Origin: Microseira wollei NIES-4236
GTDB lineage: Bacteria; Cyanobacteriota; Cyanobacteriia; Cyanobacteriales; Aerosakkonemataceae
Direction of reading: 5' to 3'
Length of the DNA stretch: 52,829 bases
Assembly (NCBI RefSeq): GCF_020521235.1
Contig: NZ_BLAY01000057.1
Span: 1 to 52,829 of the forward strand
Positions 41,669-50,733 of the stretch are shown here, piece after piece (the stretch's first letter is position 1; each line of letters begins with the position of its first letter). Made by a program: the position numbers and the translations under genes. The notes under the pieces were generated by a model. It was not told the DNA's origin. It saw nothing but the letters and a program-made list of their open reading frames with translations, and did no database searches.

Positions 41669-42916
41669 TTAACCCCCCTTGGCAAGGGGGGCAGGGGGGA
41701 TCGTGACTGTTTTAACTTCTTGGGCAAATCGAACTACATTTAGTTTGGCGACATCTAGGTTTATGGGTGCATCAATTTTGGGAATGCGAACAACGCTATC
41801 TTGTCGCATGGAATTTATGCGACCGCCCGTCACCGAAAATAACCGATCGACCTTCCAGCGTATCGCTTCCCCCTCAAATGGAATAATTTCAATTTTATCT
41901 CCAATTGCCAAAGGTTCAACCAATTGCAAAACAATTTCTTGGGGCGTTGACTCGACGACAATACCTAAATATTGATGCGTTCCCGTATTAATTCCCGATA
42001 GCTGTCCGAACACCGAATCCCTTCCTGCTGGCGTTTCCAACGAACCAGAAAAGTAGTCTCGATGGGGAACGGATTGCAGTTCTGCTGCTGCAAATTGAAG
42101 CATTTCTGCATTCAATTTCCCGTCGGCATAGGCATCAATTAGTTTTCTATAAACCTTGCAAGTCAGGGCGACGTAGAAGGAAGATTTCATCCTTCCTTCG
42201 ATTTTTAAAGAACAAATCTGATGTTTAAAAAACTCTCCAATCTGATATATTCCCCATAAATCTCTAGAAGACATGAACGTTACTAAATCTTCCTGTTTCT
42301 GAGCATCACTTTCTAACTGATAGGGCAATCGACAGGATTGAATGCATCCGCCTCGATTAGAATCTCGCCCTGCTGTAAAGTTAGAAATAGTGCAATGACC
42401 GGAATACGCCATGCACATCGCCCCGTGGGTAAACATTTCCACATCGATGCCCGAATGCTCTCGAATTGCACCAGCCTCGGCTATACTAAGTTCTCGACCG
42501 ACAATCAGGCGCTTGACTCCGATCTGCTTCCACAAACGCCCCGCATAAGAGTTGAGGCAAGAAGCTTGAGTCGATAGGTGGATGTTGAGATTGGAACTAT
42601 TTTTAATGACGCGAATCACGCCGAGATCGGAGACAATTGCGCCATCGACGCCGATGGCAGAGAGAAACTGACAATAGTCTGCCAATCCCTCAAAATCGGC
42701 ATCGTGGAGAAAAGCGTTGAGCGTGATGTAGACTTTAGCGTTGTGCTGATGAGCAAATGCTACACCCAAGGCTAACTCAGAGTCGGTAAAATTGTCCGCC
42801 CGCGCCCGCAAACCATACTTTTGCCCTCCTAGATAAACGGCATCTGCACCATAGGCAATGGCGACTTTTAACCGTTCCAAATTTTTAGCCGGGACTAGCA
42901 GTTCTGGTTTCCACAT
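41669..42916 (-). CDS. U32-family protein, likely tRNA U34 hydroxylation (TrhP-like)
   Basis: The 415-residue protein has the U32 signature: EMFTHGAMCMAYSGHC then ISNF and RGGCIQSCR. Cys168, Cys175, Cys191 and Cys195 fit a 4Fe-4S site, followed by CSLKIEGRMKS. Though named peptidases, U32 members such as TrhP (YegQ) are prephenate-dependent RNA hydroxylases that make ho5U34, the substrate of CmoB. Its C-terminus (TIPPAPLAKGG) is encoded by a common cyanobacterial repeat (CCCCCCTTGGCAAGGGGGG). A role as a true peptidase or in quinone synthesis (UbiU-like) cannot be ruled out. Confidence 0.8.
   Translation of the reverse strand: MWKPELLVPAKNLERLKVAIAYGADAVYLGGQKYGLRARADNFTDSELALGVAFAHQHNAKVYITLNAFLHDADFEGLADYCQFLSAIGVDGAIVSDLGVIRVIKNSSNLNIHLSTQASCLNSYAGRLWKQIGVKRLIVGRELSIAEAGAIREHSGIDVEMFTHGAMCMAYSGHCTISNFTAGRDSNRGGCIQSCRLPYQLESDAQKQEDLVTFMSSRDLWGIYQIGEFFKHQICSLKIEGRMKSSFYVALTCKVYRKLIDAYADGKLNAEMLQFAAAELQSVPHRDYFSGSLETPAGRDSVFGQLSGINTGTHQYLGIVVESTPQEIVLQLVEPLAIGDKIEIIPFEGEAIRWKVDRLFSVTGGRINSMRQDSVVRIPKIDAPINLDVAKLNVVRFAQEVKTVTIPPAPLAKGG
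41671..41699. repeat. CCCCCTTGGCAAGGGGG repeat at the gene end
   Basis: A short inverted repeat, CCCCCCTTGGCAAGGGGGG followed by CAGGGGGGAT, overlaps the last codons and stop of the U32 gene. It belongs to a palindromic repeat type often seen in cyanobacteria. It gives the protein a short PPAPLAKGG tail that is probably not functional. Confidence 0.65.
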
Positions 42917-42944
42917 GGCAACAAGTTTATCGATGCGGGAACTT

Positions 42945-44963
42945 TTATTTTAGCGGTATTTGCCAAATTTTAATACTTTTGTCACCGCTACCCGTGGCAA
43001 CAGTATGCCCATCGGGACTAATCGCCAGCGGGCTAATCGGCAAATTATTCCCATAGTTAAAATCCCCTTTAAGCGTGCGAATTTCTTTTCCGGTGTATAG
43101 ATTCCACATTTTGATAGTTTTGTCAGCACTTCCACTGATAAGCGTTTGCCCATCCTGTGCCATTGCTAGGTAACTTACAAAACTGGTATGGCCTTTTAGG
43201 GTATTAATTTCTTTTCCGCTAGCAATATCCCAAATTTTGATAGTTTTGTCAGCACTGGCGCTCAATAATTTTTTCCCATCTAGACTAATGGCTAGGTAAT
43301 TAACAAAGCTGGTATGTCCAGTTAGGGTGCGAATTTGTTTTCCCGTTGCCAGGTCCCAGATTTTAATATTTTTGTCCGCACCCGCGCTAAATAATGTTTT
43401 TCCATCCTGGCTGATTGCCAGAGAATTTACCGAGGTTAAATGCCCTTTAAGCGTGCGAATTGCTTGCCCATTGGATAAGTTCCAAAGTTTAATAGTTTTG
43501 TCGGCACTGGCGCTGACTAATGTTTGCCCATCGGGGGTAATGGCGAGATAATTCACATACCCATAATGGCCTTTGAGGGTAAGAATTTCCTTGCCGGTGG
43601 CCAGATTCCAAAGTTTGATAGTTTTGTCGGCACTGGCGCTGAATAAGGTTTGCCCATCGGGTGCGATCGCGAGATAATTAATAAAGCTATTATGGTCTTT
43701 AATTGTGCGAATTTCCTTGCCGGTGGCCAGATGCCAAATTTTGATAGTTTTGTCAGCACTGCCGCTAATTAATATTTGACCATCGGGACTAAAAACCAGG
43801 GAATTAATAAAGCTGGAATGTCCGGTAAAAATTTTGACTGGCGAGATATTTTCAATCGGGTTAATTTGGGAATTGCAGTAAAATTCCCAACCTCCATATC
43901 CTCCCAATGCTACAGCTAAAGCCACGTATCCTAATAATAGCCATTTTTTATTCTGCCTTATAACTTTACTTGGAATTAGGGAAACTTTGGCTGAAGATTG
44001 CATCAATATATTGCTGCTACCAGACGCCGGAAATTTAGCATAATACATCTCCTGGGAAATTTTAGCTAAACAGTCTATAATTTCTTGGGTATTTTTAGGT
44101 CTATCTGCTGCTTTTGGAGCAATTAGATCATCAATAAAATTGGCAAGTGGTAACGCTAGGTCGGGAGCAAAATTGCGCCAGTTTAATTCATTTCTAATTG
44201 CATCATAAATTGCCTGATTGGTCAGGTTCTTGCCCGTGAGTAAATAAACAAAAGTCCGTCCCAAAGAATAGAAATCAGATTGGGGTACGGCGTGACCTTG
44301 TTCTTGTTCTGGAGCCGTGTAGCCAGCGGAACTTACCTTTGTAATGCTGCCCGTTCCGCTCACTGCTGCCAGGTAAGTATAGGTCATTTCTCTAGCAGTG
44401 CCAAAGTCAATTAATACCAATTGACCGTTGGGGCGGAGCATGATATTTTCTGGTTTTATATCGCGATGAAAGTAGTTTTTTTCATGGACGAGATGCAAAA
44501 TTTCTGCTAGTTGTTTTAACCAATTTAGCGCTTGGTCTGCGCTGATGGGGTGATTGCCTTGTTGCTGCATCCATTGTTTTAAATTTGGCCCTTCAATTTT
44601 TTCCATGACGATGCAATGCAGCGGCTCCTTTGCACCTCTAGGAAAAAATTGAAAGTATCCATCTGGCTCGATTCTAGGAATTCCTGGATGGTTTAACTGA
44701 CTCAATACTACCGCTTCTTGTTGGAATAGTTCGACGGCTTTGGGATTGGTGTTGTGATCTTCTTTTAAAACTTTGAGGATTTTGGGGGTTGACCCGTCAA
44801 ATGCTTCATAAATCTTGCCAAAGCCGCTTTTGTCGCTTAAAAGGCGCATTACTAGGTAGCGCCCTTTTAGTAACAACTCCGAACCGCAGTGACGACAAAT
44901 GGGACTATTGGCGTTGGCGGCGTCGTTAGGCTTGGGACAGTTGGGATTGATACAGTAGCTCAT
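42945..44963 (-). CDS. Ser/Thr protein kinase with zinc ribbon and WD40 repeats
   Basis: The 672-residue protein starts with a four-Cys zinc ribbon (CINPNC ... CRHCG, residues 4-26). A Hanks-type kinase domain follows (about 35-310), with catalytic HRDIKPEN and DFGTAR and an APEQE activation-loop end. A single membrane helix lies near 345-365 (WLLLGYVALAVALGGYGG), then seven WD40 repeats, each ending with a variant of SADKTIKIW. The repeats should form one full propeller. The kinase is likely cytosolic and the propeller on the other side of the membrane. The G-loop (LLSDKSGFGKIYEA) is non-standard but present. Function is unknown. Confidence 0.9.
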   Translation of the reverse strand: MSYCINPNCPKPNDAANANSPICRHCGSELLLKGRYLVMRLLSDKSGFGKIYEAFDGSTPKILKVLKEDHNTNPKAVELFQQEAVVLSQLNHPGIPRIEPDGYFQFFPRGAKEPLHCIVMEKIEGPNLKQWMQQQGNHPISADQALNWLKQLAEILHLVHEKNYFHRDIKPENIMLRPNGQLVLIDFGTAREMTYTYLAAVSGTGSITKVSSAGYTAPEQEQGHAVPQSDFYSLGRTFVYLLTGKNLTNQAIYDAIRNELNWRNFAPDLALPLANFIDDLIAPKAADRPKNTQEIIDCLAKISQEMYYAKFPASGSSNILMQSSAKVSLIPSKVIRQNKKWLLLGYVALAVALGGYGGWEFYCNSQINPIENISPVKIFTGHSSFINSLVFSPDGQILISGSADKTIKIWHLATGKEIRTIKDHNSFINYLAIAPDGQTLFSASADKTIKLWNLATGKEILTLKGHYGYVNYLAITPDGQTLVSASADKTIKLWNLSNGQAIRTLKGHLTSVNSLAISQDGKTLFSAGADKNIKIWDLATGKQIRTLTGHTSFVNYLAISLDGKKLLSASADKTIKIWDIASGKEINTLKGHTSFVSYLAMAQDGQTLISGSADKTIKMWNLYTGKEIRTLKGDFNYGNNLPISPLAISPDGHTVATGSGDKSIKIWQIPLK

Positions 44964-45294
44964 AGCTGGCTACGAAATTCCTCTATCTTCAGTGTAAATA
45001 ATGGCTCTTTTTTTTCCTGGAGGGATTAGGGGGATTAGCAAGCAATGGTACAAAAGCGAATCCCATCCACCCTGACGCAAACACCAAAGTTTCTATGAAA
45101 AATCGTTGGTTTGGCAACTAGAGATAGCAGCTGGAAACAAAGGTGATAGGAACGCCCTTGGGTAAGTCCTCAACCAATGGGAATTGACACGGCTTGCCTT
45201 TAATGGTAGGTCAAAACCCTTTCGATGGTGCTGACCAGACTTGCTAAGCTGATTCATACAGTATTTATTGCCGGATAGGGGCGGAGGAAAACCT
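44964..45294. other. Gap upstream of dnaA containing an inverted repeat copy
   Basis: The region between the kinase start and dnaA holds no gene. At about 45097-45170 is a repeat segment (AAATCGTTGGTTTGGCAACT ... AACAAAGGTGATAGGAACGC). Its reverse complement matches parts of the element at 47162-47301, on the other side of dnaA. The dnaA promoter should lie in 45200-45280. GGAGG at 45283-45287 is the dnaA ribosome binding site. Confidence 0.6.
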
Positions 45295-46674
45295 GTGGAA
45301 GTCTCCCTCGAAAATTTATGGAGCCAGGTTCTGGAGCGATTGCAGCTACAGTTGAGCCGCCCTACCTTTGAAACTTGGATCAAAACCGCCACTGCGGAAC
45401 AACTGGAAAATAACTGTCTGGTGATTCGCACGCCGAATCCATTTGCTCGCAGTTGGCTACAGAAGTACTACATCAAAACCATCGCAGAGGTAGTGCAAGA
45501 TATTTTGGGTCAGTCGGTGGAAATTTACATTAGCGTCGTCCAAGGGGATGAAAATATTACCAGCGATATGGAAATTTCTTGGCCTCTCCCAGTCAATCCC
45601 AATCCGCCAGAAGTTACGTCCGGTCAGCGACCCAGACCGACGACGTTAAATTCCAAGCATGTTTTCTCGCGGTTTGTGGTAGGGTCTAACAATCGCATGG
45701 CTCACGCTGCTGCTTTAGCAGTCGCCGAATCTCCAGGGCGCGAGTTTAATCCCCTGTTTCTCTGCGGGGGTGTTGGTTTGGGAAAAACTCACCTGATGCA
45801 AGCTATCGGTCACTATCGCCTCGATATTAGTTCGGATGCCAAAATTTTTTACGTTTCCACCGAGCAATTTACCAATGATTTGATTGCGGCGATTCGCAAA
45901 GATAGTATGCAAAGCTTCCGCGAGCATTATCGCGCCGCCGATGTATTGTTGGTGGACGATATCCAATTTATTGAAGGGACAGAATATACCCAAGAAGAGT
46001 TTTTCCACACGTTCAATACGCTGCACGAAGCCGGAAAACAAGTGGTTTTGGCGGCAGATCGACCTCCGAAGCAGATTTCCCGATTGCAAGACCGCCTTTG
46101 TTCCCGGTTTTCCATGGGGTTGATTGCTGATATCCAACCGCCGGATTTGGAAACGCGGATGGCGATTTTACAAAAGAAGGCGGAGTACGAAAATATGCGC
46201 TTATCTCGCGATGTAATTGAATACATCGCGACGAATTACACCTCGAATATTCGGGAACTGGAGGGTGCTTTAATTCGCGCTGTGGCGTATATTTCGATTT
46301 CCGGGTTGCCGATGACGGTGGAAAATATTGCTCCGGTTTTAAACCCGCCAACGGAAAAAGTCGCGGCGACGCCGGATGCGGTGATCATGGTGGTGGCGGA
46401 TGCGTTTGAGGTGTCGATTGAAGATTTGAAGGGTAACTCGCGACGACGGGAAATTAGTATGGCACGCCAAATCGCCATGTACTTGATGCGCCAACATACG
46501 GATTTGAGTTTGCCGAGAATTGGCGAGGAGTTTGGCGGCAAGGACCATACCACGGTGATGTACAGTTGCGATAAAATTTCCCAGTTGCAAAAGACCGATT
46601 CCAATATGGCGAATACCCTGCGCCAGCTGAGCGATCGGATTAACCTCGCCAGCAAATCCCCCAATCGATCCTAA
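45295..46674 (+). CDS. dnaA: Chromosomal replication initiator DnaA
   Basis: The 459-residue protein is DnaA. It has an N-terminal domain I ([20 protein letters not shown]), the ATPase domain with Walker [10 protein letters not shown] near residues 159-167 and Walker [12 protein letters not shown], and a C-terminal domain with the DnaA-box-binding signature [16 protein letters not shown]. The start is GTG at 45295, set by GGAGG seven bases upstream; a longer frame would need TTG at 45268. A DnaA-box cluster and dnaN follow, as is usual near bacterial origins. Confidence 0.97.
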   Translation: MEVSLENLWSQVLERLQLQLSRPTFETWIKTATAEQLENNCLVIRTPNPFARSWLQKYYIKTIAEVVQDILGQSVEIYISVVQGDENITSDMEISWPLPVNPNPPEVTSGQRPRPTTLNSKHVFSRFVVGSNNRMAHAAALAVAESPGREFNPLFLCGGVGLGKTHLMQAIGHYRLDISSDAKIFYVSTEQFTNDLIAAIRKDSMQSFREHYRAADVLLVDDIQFIEGTEYTQEEFFHTFNTLHEAGKQVVLAADRPPKQISRLQDRLCSRFSMGLIADIQPPDLETRMAILQKKAEYENMRLSRDVIEYIATNYTSNIRELEGALIRAVAYISISGLPMTVENIAPVLNPPTEKVAATPDAVIMVVADAFEVSIEDLKGNSRRREISMARQIAMYLMRQHTDLSLPRIGEEFGGKDHTTVMYSCDKISQLQKTDSNMANTLRQLSDRINLASKSPNRS

Positions 46675-46913
46675 TAGGGGCAGGTGGGCAGGTGGGCAGG
46701 TGGGCAGAAGAAACCAAGTACGCTCACCGATCTGGGTTTCCGAACTGAGAAACCCGGTTTCTTTGCCTCAGTCCTGTAGAGATATAGGTCGAAACCCGGT
46801 TTTTGGCTTCGTCGTGGATAATGCTTAAATGTAAAGGATTGCAAAGAATGTCAGCAACTGTGGAAATTTTGTGGAAAAATCCATAGTTTGAGCGGAAACA
46901 GTCATAGAGTAGA

Positions 46914-46980
46914 CAGGACTTACGCCAATCACCTTTGTTTCTCTGAAAAAGGTTTCTGCCCTCGTCGTGCATAAGTCCTG
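46914..46980. repeat. AGGACTTACGC / GCATAAGTCCTG palindromic repeat in oriC
   Basis: The element begins CAGGACTTACGCC and ends GCATAAGTCCTG, with an imperfect hairpin between. It is related to the larger element at 47162-47301 and to sequence near 22850 (GCGTAAGTCCTG). It sits between the first and second DnaA boxes. Confidence 0.75.
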
Positions 46981-47161
46981 GTATAAATACTCTGTGGAAA
47001 ACCCAGCCGATTTTTCCACAAGTTTTCCACAGGCTATCGGTTCCGGAAACCGCAATACGGAAAGAATTAGCCGACTTTTTCCACATTTTCCACAGTCATT
47101 ACTACTGCCGATATTAAAAATTACACTCGTTCAACCAAGTAACGAGGGCGCAAAGTCTTTT

Positions 47162-47301
47162 TCAGGACTTACGCTTGGGCGTTCCTATCACCTTTGTTTC
47201 TTTTTCAGAGAAACCCGGTTTCTGCGAAAAATCGTGGGTTTGGCAACCAGAGATCAACGTAGAAACCGGGTTTCTGGCAACGCCCTGGCGTAAGTCCTGA
47301 T
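47162..47301. repeat. Nested palindromic repeat right of the DnaA boxes
   Basis: An element of about 140 bp has outer arms CAGGACTTACGC and GCGTAAGTCCTG, inner arms GGGCGTT..AACGCCC, and the AGAAACCCGGTTTCT / AGAAACCGGGTTTCT pair inside. Most of its left half reappears inverted at 45097-45170, upstream of dnaA. Confidence 0.8.
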
Positions 47302-47487
47302 ATAGTTAATTGTGCGAAACACTGTTTTTTCCCTCCCACCTGCTCACCTGCTCACCTGCTCACCTGCTCACCTGCTAGCCTAACGCTACCTCTGCAAGCG
47401 GACATGATATGAGTCCTGTTTTTGTTTTCCCGATGGGCAATACAGGTAGTACGATCGGTCAAGTCACTGAAGACAGACACACATCCC

Positions 47488-48639
47488 ATGAAGCTGGTTT
47501 GTACCCAGAACGACCTGAATGCCAACCTGTCGCTAGTTAGTCGTGCAGTTCCCTCAAAACCTACCCATCCCGTGTTAGCCAACGTGCTGCTAACCGCAGA
47601 TGAAGAACAACAACGGGTAAGCTTAACAGCTTTTGACCTGAGTTTGGGTATCCGAACCAGCTTTGCTGCAACTGTGCAAGCTGGCGGGACTTTCACCCTA
47701 CCGGCAAAGCTGCTCAACGATATTGTTTCCCGTTTACCAGAAGCGGAAATTACTATCGACGATGAAGCGGGAGAATACTTAGTAACCATAACAGTATCTG
47801 GTGGACGCTACCAAATCCGGGGAATGGGAACCGAAGAATTCCCAGAACTACCGACGGTAGAAGATGGTCAAACTATCTATATTCCATCTGAGGCTTTAAT
47901 TGCAGGATTGCACGGGTCTTTATTTGCGACGAGTTCTGACGAAACCAAGCAGGTACTCACAGGAGTTCATTTTACTAGCCAAGAAGATGGTATAGAATTT
48001 GCCGCGACGGATGGTCATAGACTCGCGGTGGTTCAAACTGAAGTTGCACCCGGTGGTGAGGAAGAAACTGCTCCCGAACCGATGACCGAATTGAACGTTA
48101 CCGTTCCGGCAAGAGCGTTGCGGGAAGTAGAGCGGATGCTGGGGACGCGCCAATCTACCCCATCGGTTGTTTTGCATTGCGATCGCTCTCTGGTAGTCTT
48201 TGAAATCGGCGACCAGCGCTTAACTACCCGCTTGTTAGAAGGACAGTACCCAGCTTATAGTCAACTGATTCCCCGTCAATTTACCAGGTCTGCAATCATC
48301 GAACGCAAGCAACTTTTGAGTGCATTAGAGCGAGTTTCCGTTTTAACAGACCAGAAAAATAATATCGTTAAGGCGAAACTCGATAGCGACAAGCAAACAC
48401 TAGCTTTAGCTGTAGAAGCTCAAGATATTGGCAGCGGACGGGAGTCGGTTCCCATTCAGCTTTCTGGAGACGATATTGAGATTGGATTTAACGTCAAATA
48501 CTTGATGGACAGTCTCAAGAATTTAACCACTCCAGAAGTCGAAATGGAACTAGGTAATGCACTGAGTCCTGTGGTGCTGAAGCCTCTGGGAGGTGCGAAA
48601 GCAACCCACATCATTATGCCAGTACAAATTCGGTCTTAG
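47488..48639 (+). CDS. dnaN: DNA polymerase III beta sliding clamp
   Basis: The 383-residue protein is DnaN. It starts MKLVCTQNDLNANLSLVSRA and includes VSGGRYQIRGMGTEEFPELP and the C-terminal IIMPVQIRS typical of the clamp. It forms a dimeric ring of three domains per subunit that tethers the replicative polymerase to DNA. The ATG at 47488 is supported by the family start; residues upstream in the frame are not conserved. It lies right of oriC and reads away from it. Confidence 0.97.
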   Translation: MKLVCTQNDLNANLSLVSRAVPSKPTHPVLANVLLTADEEQQRVSLTAFDLSLGIRTSFAATVQAGGTFTLPAKLLNDIVSRLPEAEITIDDEAGEYLVTITVSGGRYQIRGMGTEEFPELPTVEDGQTIYIPSEALIAGLHGSLFATSSDETKQVLTGVHFTSQEDGIEFAATDGHRLAVVQTEVAPGGEEETAPEPMTELNVTVPARALREVERMLGTRQSTPSVVLHCDRSLVVFEIGDQRLTTRLLEGQYPAYSQLIPRQFTRSAIIERKQLLSALERVSVLTDQKNNIVKAKLDSDKQTLALAVEAQDIGSGRESVPIQLSGDDIEIGFNVKYLMDSLKNLTTPEVEMELGNALSPVVLKPLGGAKATHIIMPVQIRS

Positions 48640-48645
48640 GAATTT

Positions 48646-48735
48646 GGTAATAGGTAATAGCGTTCCCAGGCGCCGTGGTCACGAGGGTAAAAAACCAATT
48701 ACCAATTACCCATTACCAATTACCCATTACCCACT
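48646..48735. repeat. Heptamer-type repeat gap
   Basis: The gap between dnaN and pyrR has TTGGTAATAGGTAATAG on the left and repeated AATTACCAATTACCCATTAC units on the right. The two sides are complementary, giving a possible hairpin. A CGTTCCCAGGCGCCGTGGTC piece of another repeat lies between. Confidence 0.7.
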
Positions 48736-48743
48736 CAATCCCT

Positions 48744-49280
48744 ATGCCTTCCCAAGTTGTCGAAATTTTATCAGCAGAAGAAGTACGCCGCACGGTTAAC
48801 CGCATGACTTCCCAGTTGGTGGAAAAGTCCCGCGACTTGTCTAAACTGGTGATGCTGGGAATTCATACCAGGGGCGTTCCCCTAGCTAAAATGATGGCGC
48901 GTCAGATTGAATTGCTAGAACAAGTCCAAGTCCCCGTAGGCGCGTTGGATATTACTTTCTACCGAGACGATCTCGATCAAATTGGGGTGCGGACTCCAGA
49001 AAAAACAGATATTCCATTTGATATTTCTGGTAAAACTATAGTGCTGGTCGATGATGTAATTTATAAAGGTCGCACGGTGCGAGCGGCGTTGAATGCAGTC
49101 CACGAATATGGTAGACCCGAAGCAATTTGGTTAGCCGTCCTAGTTGACCGGGGTCATCGAGAATTGCCAATTCAAGCAGATTTTATCGGTAAAAATTTGC
49201 CCACGGCTAAGGAAGAACAAGTTAAAGTTTACCTTCAAGATATGGATGGACGAGATGCAGTAGAGTTAATCAAGCCATAA
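48744..49280 (+). CDS. pyrR: PyrR bifunctional regulator / uracil phosphoribosyltransferase
   Basis: The 178-residue protein has the PRPP-binding motif [18 protein letters not shown] and the family pattern [18 protein letters not shown] near its start. PyrR proteins bind pyr mRNA leaders in some bacteria and have uracil phosphoribosyltransferase activity. In cyanobacteria its regulatory role is less clear. The ATG at 48744 gives the expected start [14 protein letters not shown]. No pyr biosynthesis genes lie next to it in this window. Confidence 0.92.
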   Translation: MPSQVVEILSAEEVRRTVNRMTSQLVEKSRDLSKLVMLGIHTRGVPLAKMMARQIELLEQVQVPVGALDITFYRDDLDQIGVRTPEKTDIPFDISGKTIVLVDDVIYKGRTVRAALNAVHEYGRPEAIWLAVLVDRGHRELPIQADFIGKNLPTAKEEQVKVYLQDMDGRDAVELIKP

Positions 49281-49589
49281 TGCAGTAGCCGATTATCTCA
49301 TGAATAGAAGCTAATGGCTAATGGCTAATGGCTCATGGCTAATGGCTAATGGCTCATGGCTAATGGCTCATGGCTAATGGCTAATGGCTCATGGCTAATG
49401 GCTCATGGCTCATGGCTAATGGCTCATGGCTCATGGCTCATGGCTAATGGCTAATGGCTAATACCAGGGGAAATGCTATATTACGATCTGATAGCAATTA
49501 GCAATTAACAATTAGCAATTAGCAATTAGCCATTAGCAACTCCCAAGGTTCGTAACTAACCTGGAAAAAACGTAACTAAATAGATCGCC
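49281..49589. repeat. Long heptamer (STRR-type) array
   Basis: There is no gene here. From about 49309 to 49460 there are roughly twenty tandem TAATGGC units with TCATGGC variants mixed in. From 49495 to 49542 the complementary AATTAGC/CATTAGC forms appear. The array ends about 45 bp before fni. It is the largest such array in the window. Slippage or hairpin formation is expected, and it may be a recombination or transcription-end site. Confidence 0.92.
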
Positions 49590-50636
49590 GTGAATTCAAA
49601 AATAACCTCACCAACAGAAACTCAAAATCGCAAGGCAGATCATTTGCGCGTCTGTCTGGAAGAATCGGTACAATTTCAACAAACTACAGGTCTAGAACGC
49701 TATCGCTTTACCCACTGTTGTTTACCAGAATTAGATTGGAATGAAATTGATATATCCACAACTTTTTTAGGGAAACAATTGGGCGCGCCCCTGCTCATTT
49801 CTTCGATGACAGGCGGAACGGAATTCGCCGGAATTATCAATCAGCGCTTGGCTAAAGTTGCACAAAAGTATAAGCTGGCGATGGGTGTGGGTTCTCAAAG
49901 GGTAGCGGTGGAAAATCCCGAAGTGGGGGGGACTTTTGCGGTGCGATCGCTCGCCCCAGATATCCTCCTCTTCGCTAATTTGGGCGCGGTACAACTCAAT
50001 TACCAATATGGTCTAGATCAATGTCTCCGCGCTATCGATTTATTACAAGCCGATGCCCTAATTTTACATCTCAATCCCCTGCAAGAATCCGTTCAAACTA
50101 AAGGCGATAAAAACTTTCGCGGCTTGCTTGACAAAATTGCTGTTTTATGCAAAAAATTGCCCGTGCCGGTAATAGCCAAAGAAGTTGGGAATGGGATTTG
50201 GGCGACGATGGCACAAAAATTAATCGATGCTGGAGTGGCTGCTATCGACGTGGCGGGTGCTGGGGGAACTTCGTGGGCGAAGGTGGAAAGCGAAAGGGCA
50301 AAAGATGCGATGCAGCGGCGTTTGGGGGCGACATTTGCCGATTGGGGAATTCCCACGGCAGAGTGTATTACGAATGTGAGAGCAATCGCACCCAACATCC
50401 CCCTAATTGCCTCTGGAGGACTGCGGAATGGGTTAGAGGTGGGGAAAGCGATCGCTTTAGGTGCGGATATCGCCGGTTTAGCGTTGCCTTTTTTACAAGC
50501 AGCAGCTGAATCAGAAGCGGCGCTAGACACTTTAGCCGAGGTGCTAGTAGCAGAAATCACCACAGTACTGTTCTGCACCGGCAACGGGACTTTATCAGAC
50601 TTAAAACATTCTCTTGCCTTGCAGAAGCTAGCATAG
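49590..50636 (+). CDS. fni: Type 2 isopentenyl-diphosphate delta-isomerase
   Basis: The 348-residue protein is an FMN-dependent type 2 IDI. Its features include [12 protein letters not shown] near the start, [15 protein letters not shown], the [14 protein letters not shown] loop, [17 protein letters not shown], and the GGTSWAKVE and [19 protein letters not shown] flavin-binding segments. It interconverts IPP and DMAPP for carotenoid, quinone and phytol synthesis. The start is a GTG at 49590 without a strong Shine-Dalgarno sequence, right after the heptamer array. Confidence 0.95.
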   Translation: MNSKITSPTETQNRKADHLRVCLEESVQFQQTTGLERYRFTHCCLPELDWNEIDISTTFLGKQLGAPLLISSMTGGTEFAGIINQRLAKVAQKYKLAMGVGSQRVAVENPEVGGTFAVRSLAPDILLFANLGAVQLNYQYGLDQCLRAIDLLQADALILHLNPLQESVQTKGDKNFRGLLDKIAVLCKKLPVPVIAKEVGNGIWATMAQKLIDAGVAAIDVAGAGGTSWAKVESERAKDAMQRRLGATFADWGIPTAECITNVRAIAPNIPLIASGGLRNGLEVGKAIALGADIAGLALPFLQAAAESEAALDTLAEVLVAEITTVLFCTGNGTLSDLKHSLALQKLA

Positions 50637-50733
50637 TTGATATTGGTCGGCGTTGGGTCGATCGATCGGGGCAGGTTGAGATATTGCTTGTTATACTCGC
50701 CCCGACATAACTGAAAGCAGAAAAATAAAAAAT

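Larger units (their letters stand above)
46675..47487. other. Predicted replication origin region (oriC)
   Basis: No gene lies in this 813-bp gap between dnaA and dnaN. Six perfect DnaA boxes (TTTTCCACA or complement) are at 46870-46878, 46993-47001, 47012-47020, 47023-47031, 47077-47085 and 47086-47094. Looser forms are near 46813 and 46859. TATAAATACT at about 46982 is AT-rich and could be part of an unwinding element. The cluster is flanked by dispersed repeats, including a GCAGGTGG tandem on the left (about 46679-46707) and a CACCTGCT tandem on the right (about 47338-47376). Confidence 0.88.

Noticed and set aside
41669-42916. Calling the U32 protein a secreted collagenase-type peptidase
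   Set aside because: There is no signal peptide, and the cysteine layout fits Fe-S U32 enzymes acting on RNA or quinone precursors better.
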